Shown here one piece after another: positions 43,393-52,852 of a DNA stretch of 64,000 nucleotides. Positions within the stretch are counted from its first letter, which is position 1. Every line of letters starts with the position of its first letter. Made by a program: the position numbers and the translations under genes. The DNA is taken from NCBI GenBank assembly GCA_022712895.1, contig JAFLJS010000042.1, positions 62,001-126,000 of the forward strand. Direction: 5' to 3'. The stretch is from Desulfocapsa sp. (lineage in GTDB: Bacteria > Desulfobacterota > Desulfobulbia > Desulfobulbales > Desulfocapsaceae). Under the pieces are notes generated by a model. The model saw nothing but the letters and a program-made list of their open reading frames with translations. It did not search any database and was not told the DNA's origin.

Positions 43393-45144
43393 TCACTGTA
43401 TAAATTCATCATTGCGGAACTGCCCTTCGTATTTCATTCCTTTCCTGGTAGTCAATTTGCCATAGCCGTTTCGTCTTCCCATCTCAAACCCACCTTCATA
43501 ACGACTTCCGTCAATGGACTTCAACGTACCATCACCGTGGGGCATATCGTCCTTAAAATCACCCGTATAGACGCTACCATCGGCATAGGTGAGTTTACCT
43601 TCACCATTAAACCTTCCCAGTATGAAATCGCCATGGTATTGGCTGCCATCACTGAAGAAGTAGTTTCCATTTCCTGAGAAATGATCCGCCTTTAAACTAC
43701 CAGCATATCGTGACCCGTCAGGGTAGCTGAAAATTCCACTTCCTTCTTTTATTCCATCTACAAAATACCCTTCGTAACGGCGACCGTTTGCATATTTATA
43801 GAGGCCATTACCATCAAGTTTACCTTTACTGATTTGGCCACCATAGCTATCACCGTTGGCGTATTTTATGACACCGCTGCCATCCATAATGCCATACTTA
43901 ACCGTACCCTTGTAATACATGCCGTTGGGAAAAAGATACTCAACAGCACCAGTTACAGGTACTTTATCCCCAACTGAACATATTTTACCATTGCGGAACT
44001 GATATTTCTCTAGAGTTTCAACAGGTAAGGCAACCGTCTTCACATCAGACATTTTTTCTTTTTTCGTTACTATTGCTGGCTCTGCCTTTATCATAGTGGG
44101 TATAACTTTTTCACTGACAACTGTATTGGGTGCATTCACTGGTTTCCCTTCGAGAAACTCACCAGAAAAAATCCTCCCGTCACTATATTCCAGGGTGCCG
44201 GTACCGTTTGGTTTTCCATGGCGAAATTCGCCTTTATAAGAAGAACCATCAGCATAATAATATTCACCCTGTCCTTCACGCGTGTCATCCTGGAAAGACC
44301 CCTCATAGCGACTGGTATCAGCATAATAGCGTATTCCTTTTCCCTTCTTCTTCCCCTTTACGAACGCCCCTACATATCGACTGCCATCTGAATAAATTAA
44401 CTCCCCCTGGCCATGCCGAAAATTGTGGAGAAAAGCACCATTATACCTGCGCCCATCTGCATACCGTAACTCGCCATACCCGGTATAACTGTCAGCAACG
44501 AATTCACCTTCGTACCTGTTTCCGTTTACACCTTTCCACAGCCCCCGCCCTTGACGTTCTGTCCCGAAGAATTCACCGGTATATTTCGACCCGTCAGCGT
44601 AGGTTTTAATGCCTTTGCCAGCAGGCTGACCGTTATGAAATTCTCCTTCAAACCATGTACCGTTCAAGGCTGTTATTTTCCCATGACCCTCAGCCATATT
44701 ACTTCTAAAATCACCTACATAAAATCGACCATCAGTATACGTTAACTTACCCTTGCCCTGATATTGCCCGAGCAGGAATTCGCCTTCATACACTGTTCCA
44801 TCAGCAGAACGCAGTGTTCCGGTGCCGTTAATCACATTCTGAGAAAACTCCCCCTCATATTTACGACCATCTTTTGAGCTGAGAACTCCTTGTCCATGAA
44901 AAACACCTTGAACAAATTCACCTATGTAGATAGTACCATTAGGGAATTTAAGAACACCGTTTCCTTCGATTGCACCCCCTGAAAAATCACCGGAGTAATG
45001 TCTGCCATCACCATGAATCAGAATACCTTTTCCATTCTTGCAATCACCTTTCACACAGTTTGCGTGTACAGGAGTCGCAATAAACAACAGAAAACTAACC
45101 AGCAGTACCAAACCGGTATTCTTTTTTATTGTTTTTATATCCAT
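43393..45144 (-). CDS. exported MORN-repeat protein
   Basis: The 583-residue protein begins with a signal peptide (LVLLVSFLLFIATPVHA). I count about 13 MORN repeats, for example YEGEFSQNVINGTGTLRSADG, then a linker rich in Lys, Pro and Val (~residues 335-375), and about eight more repeats. MORN repeats form extended beta-hairpin rods and often act as scaffolds or lipid-binding surfaces. The start overlaps the stop of the aminotransferase by one base (TGATG), so translation is coupled. Cell-surface or periplasmic location follows from the signal peptide. Confidence 0.88.
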   Translation of the reverse strand: MDIKTIKKNTGLVLLVSFLLFIATPVHANCVKGDCKNGKGILIHGDGRHYSGDFSGGAIEGNGVLKFPNGTIYIGEFVQGVFHGQGVLSSKDGRKYEGEFSQNVINGTGTLRSADGTVYEGEFLLGQYQGKGKLTYTDGRFYVGDFRSNMAEGHGKITALNGTWFEGEFHNGQPAGKGIKTYADGSKYTGEFFGTERQGRGLWKGVNGNRYEGEFVADSYTGYGELRYADGRRYNGAFLHNFRHGQGELIYSDGSRYVGAFVKGKKKGKGIRYYADTSRYEGSFQDDTREGQGEYYYADGSSYKGEFRHGKPNGTGTLEYSDGRIFSGEFLEGKPVNAPNTVVSEKVIPTMIKAEPAIVTKKEKMSDVKTVALPVETLEKYQFRNGKICSVGDKVPVTGAVEYLFPNGMYYKGTVKYGIMDGSGVIKYANGDSYGGQISKGKLDGNGLYKYANGRRYEGYFVDGIKEGSGIFSYPDGSRYAGSLKADHFSGNGNYFFSDGSQYHGDFILGRFNGEGKLTYADGSVYTGDFKDDMPHGDGTLKSIDGSRYEGGFEMGRRNGYGKLTTRKGMKYEGQFRNDEFIQ

Positions 45145-46397
45145 CAGGAATAAGCCTTTTTTACTTCTTCTGCTATAATCTGAATACCTTTTGCTACCTT
45201 TTTTTCATCTTGTGAGTAAGTAACACGGATACATTCTTTTTCATGCTGCCATGGTTCATCAAGCCCAGGAAAAAAGAAATGACCTGAAACGACCAAGACA
45301 TTACGTTCTTTAAGACGCTGATACAGTTCATGGCTACTGACAGGCATGTCTTTAAACCAGAGCCAGAGGAACATTGCACCTTCTGGGCTATGTATTTTAT
45401 ACGGTGTACCGGCAAGTTCTTTATGAAAAAGTGCGATGGCTTTTTTCATTTTTTCTTCGTAAAAGGGTCTAATCACATTCTGACTGATATTCAGCACCTC
45501 ACCTGTCTCGACTAAATCCTGAGCAAGCATTGAACCAAAACTTCCGGTGGCAAGATTCATAATGGCATTCATTCCCGATACTGCCTTTATAATCTCTTTA
45601 CGTGCGACAATTATACCGGTTCTGGCAGCAGGCAGCCCAAGCTTGGAGAGAGAGAGACAGACAACAATGTTCTCATTCCATATCGGTTTAGCATCTGTGT
45701 AGATGATACCAGGAAATGGTACGCCATATGCATTGTCCAGGATAAGAGGTATTTCATTCTTCCTTGCCAAGATATCAAGCTCAGCTATCTCGTCATCGGT
45801 AAGTACATTGCCGGTAGGATTGGTGGGACGGGATACACATATTGCTCCGGTTTCTTCTCCGATATGGATATTGTCAAAATCAACATGGTATTTAAAAAGA
45901 TTGTCATCCAGCAGTTTGATTTGGGGACGATTTGCGATAAAGAATGAATCACAGGCTCCAAGATCAGCATAGCCTATATATTCGGGAGCCAATGGAAGAC
46001 GAATTTTTTTCTTCTCTCCGTTTTCATAATCACCTGCAAAAAGATTGAAGAGGAGAAAAAAACCGGCCTGGCTACCATTGGTGAGTGCAATGTTTTCTCG
46101 GTCAACATCCCATTCATATTCACGGCGTAACAGGTCTGCCAGGGCATCTACAAAATCAAGATCTCCCTGAGGAGGATCATACACACCAATAAGCTTTTTA
46201 AACGATTTCTTGTCTGCTGCCAGTTTCAGCAATCGTTTTTGAATGATGTCCTGAAAGCCGGGAACATGACCGGGATTTCCACCACCCATCATAATCATAT
46301 CATCGCCACCGGCTGCAAGAGCGGTACCGAGGTCATCCATTAAACTTAATATTCCAGCTCCACTGGTGAACTGCTTTCCAAATTTCGATATTTTCAT
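45144..46397 (-). CDS. avtA: valine-pyruvate aminotransferase-like enzyme
   Basis: A fold-type I PLP aminotransferase, 417 residues from ATG 46397 with AAGGA eight bases before it (a TTG five codons earlier is less likely). MMGGGNPGHVPGFQ, SRPTNPTGNVLTDDEI, ILDNAYGVPFPG and the PLP lysine in SLSKLGLPAARTGI identify it; the overall pattern fits AvtA, which uses valine and pyruvate to make alanine and 2-oxoisovalerate. Its gene sits first in an operon with a MORN-repeat protein, which does not match this function in any obvious way. Confidence 0.85.
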   Translation of the reverse strand: MKISKFGKQFTSGAGILSLMDDLGTALAAGGDDMIMMGGGNPGHVPGFQDIIQKRLLKLAADKKSFKKLIGVYDPPQGDLDFVDALADLLRREYEWDVDRENIALTNGSQAGFFLLFNLFAGDYENGEKKKIRLPLAPEYIGYADLGACDSFFIANRPQIKLLDDNLFKYHVDFDNIHIGEETGAICVSRPTNPTGNVLTDDEIAELDILARKNEIPLILDNAYGVPFPGIIYTDAKPIWNENIVVCLSLSKLGLPAARTGIIVARKEIIKAVSGMNAIMNLATGSFGSMLAQDLVETGEVLNISQNVIRPFYEEKMKKAIALFHKELAGTPYKIHSPEGAMFLWLWFKDMPVSSHELYQRLKERNVLVVSGHFFFPGLDEPWQHEKECIRVTYSQDEKKVAKGIQIIAEEVKKAYS

Positions 46398-46415
46398 AGG
46401 GGAATCCTTCAAATT

Positions 46416-46658
46416 TCAGGCGACTCGTCCGCCACCAGAACTTCCACTTCCGGTTTTGCTATTGGTTTTCGTTATTTTTGACTGAAAAAGTTGGCACTCA
46501 ATACGGGAAGATGCAAAAACCATAGCTGCTGGATTCTGCGCTGACTTAAACCCCATTGCTCGGCATCCATAGGGTTTTTCATAATCATGAGTCACATAAT
46601 AGTAAAAACATTTGAGGCAGCTTGGCCGCTTATCAGACTGTTTATTATTTGATTGCAT
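46416..46658 (-). CDS. small conserved cysteine protein
   Basis: An 80-residue protein with CLKCFYYYVTHDYEKPYGCR and FKSAQNPAAMVFASS...CQLFQSK, a pattern I have seen in small uncharacterised bacterial proteins that may bind zinc through four cysteines (CxxC, C and C). The C-terminus is low-complexity Gly/Ser. Database entries for relatives are sometimes mislabelled as uracil-DNA glycosylase; that is not supported here. It lies between argJ and the aminotransferase gene, about 19 bases before the latter. Confidence 0.7.
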   Translation of the reverse strand: MQSNNKQSDKRPSCLKCFYYYVTHDYEKPYGCRAMGFKSAQNPAAMVFASSRIECQLFQSKITKTNSKTGSGSSGGGRVA

Positions 46659-46694
46659 ACAGGAAATAGTTAGTTACTGAGGAAAAGACCAGTT

Positions 46695-47879
46695 CTACGA
46701 ACGATAATCAGCGTTAATTTTTATATAATCAAATGAGAAATCACAAGTATATATCTCTTCACAACCAACACCGTCTTTTAAATCGATGCAGACAGTAATA
46801 TTCTTTTCTTTTAAAAGTTTAGTGGCAGCGGCCTCTGCTTTTTCGCCAACGGCTAAACCTTCACGCACTAATACCACATCACCAATGGCAACATCAACAG
46901 CTTCTGGATTAAAACGAACACCAGAGCGGCCCATGGCCATAAGAATTCTGCCCCAGTTAGCATCCTCTCCAAAAAATGCAGTTTTAACAAGAGGTGAATT
47001 AGCAACAGTTCTGGCCATAAGTTCAGCATCCTCTTCAGTGCGCGCCCCGCACACCCTTATGGTGATGCATTTACTGGCTCCTTCACCATCATTCACTATT
47101 TGCAGGGCAAGATCTTTTAACACACATTCCAGCGTATCTTGAAAAACCTGTTTGTCCAACGGATTATCTTCATCTATCCAGGCATTGGCGGCAGTTCCAT
47201 TTGCCATAACGAGAACCATATCATTAGTACTAGTATCACCATCAATGGTTATGCGGTTAAATGTTCTGTCAGTAGCCTGTCGCAGACAATCCTGTAATTC
47301 GGGGAAACTTATCTGGACATCGGTGATGACAAAGGAGAGCATGGTAGCCATATTGGGCATTACCATGCCTGAACCTTTGGCCATTCCCATGAATTTCACT
47401 TCATGCCCTCCAATATTCACTGTGCGGTAAGCCGTCTTTTGGACGGTGTCTGTGGTCATTATGGCGTTGGCGACTTCTTCAAAGTTGTCTTCTGAAAGAC
47501 CACTTACCAGTTCATCCATTGATGAACGAAAAGCAGGAAGATTTAATTGTTCACCAATGACACCTGTTGAAGAGAGTAAAACCATTTCATCATCGATTTT
47601 TAAACGTGATGAGAGCAATGAGCTGGTGGTAAAAGCTGCATCCATCCCCTGTTTGCCAGTGCATGCATTGGCACAACCTGAATTCACTAGAATGGCTTGG
47701 GCACGTCCCTGCTTGAGACGTTTCTGATCAATCAAAACGGGTGCTGCTTTCACCTGATTCCTGGTAAACACACCCGCCGTAACTGCGGGTGTGTCACTGT
47801 AGATCATTCCCAGGTCCTGCTTGTCTTTATAACGAATTCCGGCAGCGACTGCCGAACTGAAAAATCCTTTGATTTTCAT
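46695..47879 (-). CDS. argJ: bifunctional glutamate N-acetyltransferase / amino-acid N-acetyltransferase
   Basis: ArgJ recycles the acetyl group between ornithine and glutamate in the arginine pathway. The precursor cleaves itself before the threonine in NMATMLSF. VNSGCANACTGKQG, LLSSTGVIGEQL and KGSGMVMPNM are typical, as is the length of 394 residues. The start ATG has a poor ribosome-binding site; a small hairpin (GGATG...CATCC) lies upstream. Other arg genes are not in the window. Confidence 0.95.
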   Translation of the reverse strand: MKIKGFFSSAVAAGIRYKDKQDLGMIYSDTPAVTAGVFTRNQVKAAPVLIDQKRLKQGRAQAILVNSGCANACTGKQGMDAAFTTSSLLSSRLKIDDEMVLLSSTGVIGEQLNLPAFRSSMDELVSGLSEDNFEEVANAIMTTDTVQKTAYRTVNIGGHEVKFMGMAKGSGMVMPNMATMLSFVITDVQISFPELQDCLRQATDRTFNRITIDGDTSTNDMVLVMANGTAANAWIDEDNPLDKQVFQDTLECVLKDLALQIVNDGEGASKCITIRVCGARTEEDAELMARTVANSPLVKTAFFGEDANWGRILMAMGRSGVRFNPEAVDVAIGDVVLVREGLAVGEKAEAAATKLLKEKNITVCIDLKDGVGCEEIYTCDFSFDYIKINADYRS

Positions 47880-48002
47880 GGTTCTCTATCCTTAAAATTT
47901 TATTAACTGCAAAGGATGTATCATAGCATCCAAAAAGTGATTTTTGCTAGATAAAAATAAGAACTTTTACATTTTTGCCTTGCAGTGTAAAATAAATTTA
48001 TT

Positions 48003-49508
48003 ATGGAAACAGAGACCTTACATTGGAGTAGTCAATTTTTAGCTATTATTTTAACTCTTGCGGATTTATTTATTCGTCTGGGCCTCTGTATTCGAGTCAT
48101 CATGAGACAACGGCAATATGGCGTAACCCTTGCCTGGCTGGTTATCATTCTTCTGCTCCCTTTTTTAGGGGCCATTATTTATTTATTCTTTGGTGAGAAT
48201 AGAATTGGTGAGACTCGTGCCAAAAGAGCCAGGCAATCCCTTGCACATTACCATCACTGGCTTGCATCACTTCGCCCCATTTCACCTGTAAACTGGGACT
48301 CTCTCCCTAAGGCACTTGAGCCGATACATTGTCAGGCTGATAATCTTGTAGGGATTCCTGCCATGGATGGGAACAAACTTGAACTTATAGAAGAACCGAA
48401 ACTAATCATTCAGGAAATTATAAAAGATATTGACGATTCTCGATCAACCTGCCATCTGCAATTTTATATCTGGCATGATGGCGGGAGCGCTGATAAAGTA
48501 GTGGAGGCAGTGATTAATGCAGCTAAACGTGGAGTAACCTGCAGAATCCTTGTCGATAGCATAGGATCAAAAGAATTCCTCCGGGGAAAACAGATAAAGC
48601 GATTACAAGCTGTAGGAGTGCGGGTTCTTGAATCTTTACCTGCTGGCTTCTTTAAGGCCCTTTTTGTACGAATCGATATCAGAAACCATCGGAAAATTGT
48701 AGTAATCGATGGCAAGGTTGCCTACACAGGAAGTCAAAATATGGTTGATCCACGATATTTTAAACAGGACTCTGGGGTTGGGCAGTGGGTAGACACAATG
48801 GTTCGTATCCAAGGACCGGTTGTTGAAGCCCTTGCCGGAACTTTTATTAGTGACTGGTTTCTTGAAACAGATCAGGAAAAGGTCCGTACCCGTTCTCTTG
48901 GTAAAGATATACAGCATGTACGAAGCATTGCCGACATCAACCACCAACCACCAGCTGGGGATATTCCCATCCAGCTAGTGCCTTCCGGTCCTTCCTTTGC
49001 ACAGGAAGCCATACACAAACTGCTGCTTACAACCATTTATGCTTCTAGAAGAAATATCACTTTAACTACGCCCTATTTTGTTCCGGACGAGTCCATTTTG
49101 ACGGCACTCACCTCTGCCGCGGAGCGAGGTGTAGATGTTAGAATAATTGTCCCTGAAAAAAATGATTCAAAACTGGTCCATTATGCAAGCCGTGCTCGTT
49201 ATAAGGTTATGCTCGAAAGTGGTATATCGATAAAACTTTTTCAGGGTGGTCTGCTGCATTCCAAAACAATCACTGTGGATGATGAGTTTTCACTGTTTGG
49301 TTCGGTAAATATCGATATGCGAAGTTTCTGGCTAAATTTTGAAACGACCTTATTTATTTATAACAAAGCGTTCACCCTTGATCTTCGCCGCATTCAGGCC
49401 GATTACGAAAGCAGTTCCCTGACGTTGACTCCAGAGAATCTTGAAAAACGAAATTTCACGCAACGTTTTCTTGAAAATGCAGCATTAATCATAAGTCCCC
49501 TCCTGTAA
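48003..49508 (+). CDS. cls: cardiolipin synthase
   Basis: The 501-residue protein has two N-terminal transmembrane segments and two phospholipase D motifs, NHRKIVVIDGKVAYTGSQNM and LLHSKTITVDDEFSLFGSVN, each with the HxK catalytic pair. ClsA-type enzymes condense phosphatidylglycerol to cardiolipin in the inner membrane. It stands in a plus-strand run with the following phosphodiesterase, 5 bases after its stop. Confidence 0.92.
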   Translation: METETLHWSSQFLAIILTLADLFIRLGLCIRVIMRQRQYGVTLAWLVIILLLPFLGAIIYLFFGENRIGETRAKRARQSLAHYHHWLASLRPISPVNWDSLPKALEPIHCQADNLVGIPAMDGNKLELIEEPKLIIQEIIKDIDDSRSTCHLQFYIWHDGGSADKVVEAVINAAKRGVTCRILVDSIGSKEFLRGKQIKRLQAVGVRVLESLPAGFFKALFVRIDIRNHRKIVVIDGKVAYTGSQNMVDPRYFKQDSGVGQWVDTMVRIQGPVVEALAGTFISDWFLETDQEKVRTRSLGKDIQHVRSIADINHQPPAGDIPIQLVPSGPSFAQEAIHKLLLTTIYASRRNITLTTPYFVPDESILTALTSAAERGVDVRIIVPEKNDSKLVHYASRARYKVMLESGISIKLFQGGLLHSKTITVDDEFSLFGSVNIDMRSFWLNFETTLFIYNKAFTLDLRRIQADYESSSLTLTPENLEKRNFTQRFLENAALIISPLL

Positions 49509-49513
49509 TACAG

Positions 49514-50227
49514 ATGAAAATTCTACTGCTTTCAGATATTCACGGAAACTATCCAGCTTTACAAGCTGTAAACGACCGGTTTTCTAACACTTTTTTTGAT
49601 ACAATCTGCAACTGCGGTGATTCACTCGTTTATGGCCCATTTCCGAATGAAACATTAGATTGGCTTGAGGAAAATAAGGTTTGCTCTATCCTTGGCAATA
49701 CTGATAAAAAAATCATAAAACTGTTGAAGGGGAAAAGTTTCAAAAAACCTGGAAAAGAAGAAAAACGTATTATGTATACGTGGACCGCTCAACAACTGAC
49801 AAGCAAGTCAAAAAAATATCTGCTTTCCCTGAAGAAGTCATATTCAATAGAAGCAACGTATCCAGTTCTTTTATTCCATGGGAGTCCAGAGCACCCTAAC
49901 GAATTTCTTTTTCCGAATACACCTCATAGCAGATTTAAAGATCTTGCAAATTCATTCCCCAATTCTATCGTAGTTAGCGGCCATTCTCATACGCCCTACT
50001 ACAAACATGTTGCTACTACTCATTTCATAAATCCTGGTAGTGTCGGTCGCATGTTTGACTCAGACCCTACTGCTTCCTGTGCTATCTTAAATATTGTAGA
50101 GACTGCAGTTTCTGTGGAGCATTTCAGAATTGAATATGCAATACAAGAAACGACAACCGCTCTCAAGAATGCAGGTTTACCAGAAATATATCAGAGGATG
50201 TACCTGCTAGGTCAAAAATTGAACTAA
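49514..50227 (+). CDS. metallophosphoesterase of the YfcE/MJ0936 type
   Basis: A 237-residue calcineurin-like phosphoesterase with all metal motifs: LLLSDIHGNYPAL, CGDSLVYGPFPNE, ILGNTDK, FHGSPEHP, SGHSHTPYY. Related proteins hydrolyse small phosphodiesters. Its coupling to cardiolipin synthase suggests a lipid or nucleotide clean-up role, but this is only context. Confidence 0.85.
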   Translation: MKILLLSDIHGNYPALQAVNDRFSNTFFDTICNCGDSLVYGPFPNETLDWLEENKVCSILGNTDKKIIKLLKGKSFKKPGKEEKRIMYTWTAQQLTSKSKKYLLSLKKSYSIEATYPVLLFHGSPEHPNEFLFPNTPHSRFKDLANSFPNSIVVSGHSHTPYYKHVATTHFINPGSVGRMFDSDPTASCAILNIVETAVSVEHFRIEYAIQETTTALKNAGLPEIYQRMYLLGQKLN

Positions 50228-50394
50228 TCCCAGTACACTGGCCAGCGATACCATTGAGTAGTATGAAAAAGACCCCGTGCTGCTTTACAACTTTTTAAGA
50301 GTACATCGACATTATTCTCAGAAAAGAATTGTTATTGTATGTGACAATCTGATACTCTTACAAAAAACATTAATTTATCCATGAGGATTTTCAT

Positions 50395-51366
50395 ATGTGT
50401 GCTGCAAAAAAGAAAGAATCTGACTACGGTGCTGAGCCCCTCGGGAGCACCGCCATTATACGTAAAGTTGTAGACAGACTTGGGCATGAATTCAAAGAAC
50501 AGGCACCAACCGATAAAAGTCGGAAGCTTCTAAGTGTTTTAAAAAACAAATGTAAAGAAGCTATTGTTGAGGCTGCCTTACTCAAATATTATAATGCAGA
50601 AGAGTTGAAACCCTACCAAGCTGAGCTGATTAAAATGCAGTCTCACCTGGAACGTACCGGCAAGAAGATGATCATTCTTTTTGATGGTCGAGATGCGTCC
50701 GGCAAAGGTGGCACAATTCGCCGTGTAACACGATACATGAATGAAAAACGCTATCGCGTTGAGGCTTTGGGGAAACCCAATGAAGTGCAAAAGTCTGAAC
50801 TGCATATTAAACGCTATATCGAACGTTTCCCCCATGCAGGTGAAATAGTACTCTTTGATCGCAGCTGGTACAATCGTGCCATGGTTGAACCGGTGATGGG
50901 TTTTTGTACCAATGATCAATATAGGCGATTCTTAAAAAAAGTTACTGCATACGAAGAAAATTTCATCCTTGATGCCGGACAAACCATGCTCTTAAAATTT
51001 TATTTCTCAGTAAGTAAAGAAGAGCAGTCCCGACGTTTTGAAAGACGGAAAAATGATCCCCTGCGCCAGTGGAAATTGAGTGAGGTTGATCTTCAAGCAC
51101 AGGAGTTATGGGATGAGTTTACCAAGAAGAAGAAAATCCTGCTCCAAAAGACCCATACGAAAGGATCACCTTGGTGGATTATACGTTCAGATGACAAACA
51201 CAGGGCTCGTCGTGAGACCATGAAACTCATCCTGAACAGCGTTAAATACCGTGGCAGAAGCCGTTCCCTCAACTTCAAGCTAGATGATGATATCGTGATA
51301 AGTGGTAGCAGGGAGTTGAAGATAATGAAAAAGCAAAAGAAACAATACGGAACTCCATTACGTTAA
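50395..51366 (+). CDS. ppk2: polyphosphate kinase 2 (first copy)
   Basis: PPK2 enzymes use polyphosphate to phosphorylate ADP, GDP or AMP. The Walker A motif is FDGRDASGKGGT, the lid LGKPNEVQKSE and Walker B VLFDRSWYNRAMVEPV; these are classic. 323 residues suits a single-domain PPK2. GAGGATTTTCAT precedes the ATG. A second, related PPK2 gene starts 22 bases later. Which class (AMP- or ADP-type) cannot be told from sequence alone. Confidence 0.92.
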   Translation: MCAAKKKESDYGAEPLGSTAIIRKVVDRLGHEFKEQAPTDKSRKLLSVLKNKCKEAIVEAALLKYYNAEELKPYQAELIKMQSHLERTGKKMIILFDGRDASGKGGTIRRVTRYMNEKRYRVEALGKPNEVQKSELHIKRYIERFPHAGEIVLFDRSWYNRAMVEPVMGFCTNDQYRRFLKKVTAYEENFILDAGQTMLLKFYFSVSKEEQSRRFERRKNDPLRQWKLSEVDLQAQELWDEFTKKKKILLQKTHTKGSPWWIIRSDDKHRARRETMKLILNSVKYRGRSRSLNFKLDDDIVISGSRELKIMKKQKKQYGTPLR

Positions 51367-51388
51367 CCTCTCGAGCAAGGAGCGCTCC

Positions 51389-52324
51389 ATGGCCAATAAA
51401 AAAAATAAAAACAAACCCTGTAAGAAGAAAGATAACGATCAGAAATGCATTAGCAGTTTAAATTTAAAACTACTGGAAGGAACTGCTTTAAAAAATGTGA
51501 GTCGTCAGGAAGGAAAAGGTAAAACCGCTGTTTTTGTAAAAAACTGGCACCTGCAATATGAGCAGGAACTGAAATATTTACAGATAGAACTGATGAAACT
51601 ACAGCAACATATGCAAAGAACTGGCGATCGTATGCTCATGATCTTTGAAGGGCGTGACGCTGCTGGTAAAGGCGGGACAATTAAACGTATTACAGCCAAT
51701 CTCAACCCAAGAAACACAAGGGTTGTAGCACTTACAAAACCCAACGAAACCGAAATCAGCCAATGGTACTTTCAACGCTACACCCCCCACTTACCTTCAG
51801 CAGGTGAGATGGTGCTATTTGACAGAAGCTGGTATAACAGGGCCATGGTTGAACCGGTTATGCATTTCTGCACTGATGAGCAAAACAAACGTTTCCTAAA
51901 AGACGTACCCATGCTCGAGGAGATGCTTGTCAAAGACGGTATTCATCTCTTCAAGTTCTATTTTTCCGTATCAAAAGATGTTCAGAAAGAACGTTTTGAC
52001 TCAAGGAAAGAAGATCCTCTCAAACAGTACAAACTCTCCCCAGTTGATAATTTAGCCCAGCAATACTGGAACGAATACTCAGTACGTAAATTTCAGATGC
52101 TATCGGAAACGAACCGTACCATGTCCCCCTGGACTATTATCCGTTCTGATGTGAAGAAATCCGCTCGGATTAATTGTATCAAACATATCCTTGCCAATAT
52201 GGAATATGAGAATAAAAGATCCGCTGAAGATCTGATTTGTGATCCCGAAATTGTTGTGTCAGGCATAGATGAGCTACAGCATATGCAGGAGAACATTATG
52301 AATCCAAGCAAGTTACACGGTTAG
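51389..52324 (+). CDS. ppk2: polyphosphate kinase 2 (second copy)
   Basis: A second PPK2 of 311 residues: FEGRDAAGKGGTIKRI, LTKPNETEIS, VLFDRSWYNRAMVEPVMHF and the SVSKDVQKERFDSRKEDPLKQ lid segment. Its N-terminus is highly basic (KKNKNKPCKKKDNDQK). The two copies are similar in the core but differ in N- and C-terminal parts, so the pair looks like an old tandem duplication with specialisation. An AAGGAG ribosome-binding site lies eight bases upstream. Confidence 0.92.
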   Translation: MANKKNKNKPCKKKDNDQKCISSLNLKLLEGTALKNVSRQEGKGKTAVFVKNWHLQYEQELKYLQIELMKLQQHMQRTGDRMLMIFEGRDAAGKGGTIKRITANLNPRNTRVVALTKPNETEISQWYFQRYTPHLPSAGEMVLFDRSWYNRAMVEPVMHFCTDEQNKRFLKDVPMLEEMLVKDGIHLFKFYFSVSKDVQKERFDSRKEDPLKQYKLSPVDNLAQQYWNEYSVRKFQMLSETNRTMSPWTIIRSDVKKSARINCIKHILANMEYENKRSAEDLICDPEIVVSGIDELQHMQENIMNPSKLHG

Positions 52325-52335
52325 GAAGAGCCACT

Positions 52336-52737
52336 TTGCCCAATAAAATTAAATGGCTGGCAGAATACAGCGTAAATAATGTTGCTATTGATGATCAGCA
52401 CAAATATCTATTTGATCTCTGCAATATACTCTATATTTTAGTAGAACAGCCAGTTGCTACTCAATCCACAAAAGAGGCACTACTTGGTTTAACAGAATAT
52501 ATTGCAATCCATTTTCATGAGGAAGAAAGACACTACAAAGAGCATCCATTGTTTGCTGACCACCAGGAACTGCATCAAGACTTTGTTAAACAGATTAATG
52601 GTTATATTGCGGATTATAATAAAGGAACCTTAAAGCTTATAGAGCTAGCTGACTTCACGCGTGACTGGTTGACAGATCACATAACCGTAATTGACAGGCA
52701 ATATTTTCGAGATATGATATGGAGCAGTCAGGTGTAG
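52336..52737 (+). CDS. bacteriohemerythrin
   Basis: A 133-residue protein with the diiron hemerythrin ligands: IDDQHKYLF, HFHEEERHYKEH, FADHQELHQDF and DWLTDHITVIDRQYF. Bacterial hemerythrins bind O2 and act as oxygen scavengers, carriers or sensors in anaerobes and microaerobes. The start is TTG at 52336 with AGGAAGAG before it. It is the end of the ppk2 run and is followed by a hairpin that overlaps its stop. Confidence 0.88.
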   Translation: MPNKIKWLAEYSVNNVAIDDQHKYLFDLCNILYILVEQPVATQSTKEALLGLTEYIAIHFHEEERHYKEHPLFADHQELHQDFVKQINGYIADYNKGTLKLIELADFTRDWLTDHITVIDRQYFRDMIWSSQV

Positions 52738-52759
52738 TTTGTCAAAGCTCACCTGACTG
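52725..52759 (+). terminator. hairpin overlapping the hemerythrin stop
   Basis: CAGTCAGGTG (52725-52734) pairs with CACCTGACTG (52750-52759), loop of 15 bases. It covers the last codons and stop of the hemerythrin gene. No T-run follows, so termination may need Rho. Confidence 0.45.
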
Positions 52760-52852
52760 ATGTGGTACAGAACCTTTTACATTACTGGCGGTTAGATTTA
52801 CTCCGACCCAAGACACTGTAAGCCTCGGTAACACACAGTAACTACCGAGATA

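Noticed and set aside
44130-44609. 159-codon plus-strand frame opposite the MORN gene
   Set aside because: It is the shadow of the repetitive MORN coding sequence; no motif and no ribosome-binding site.
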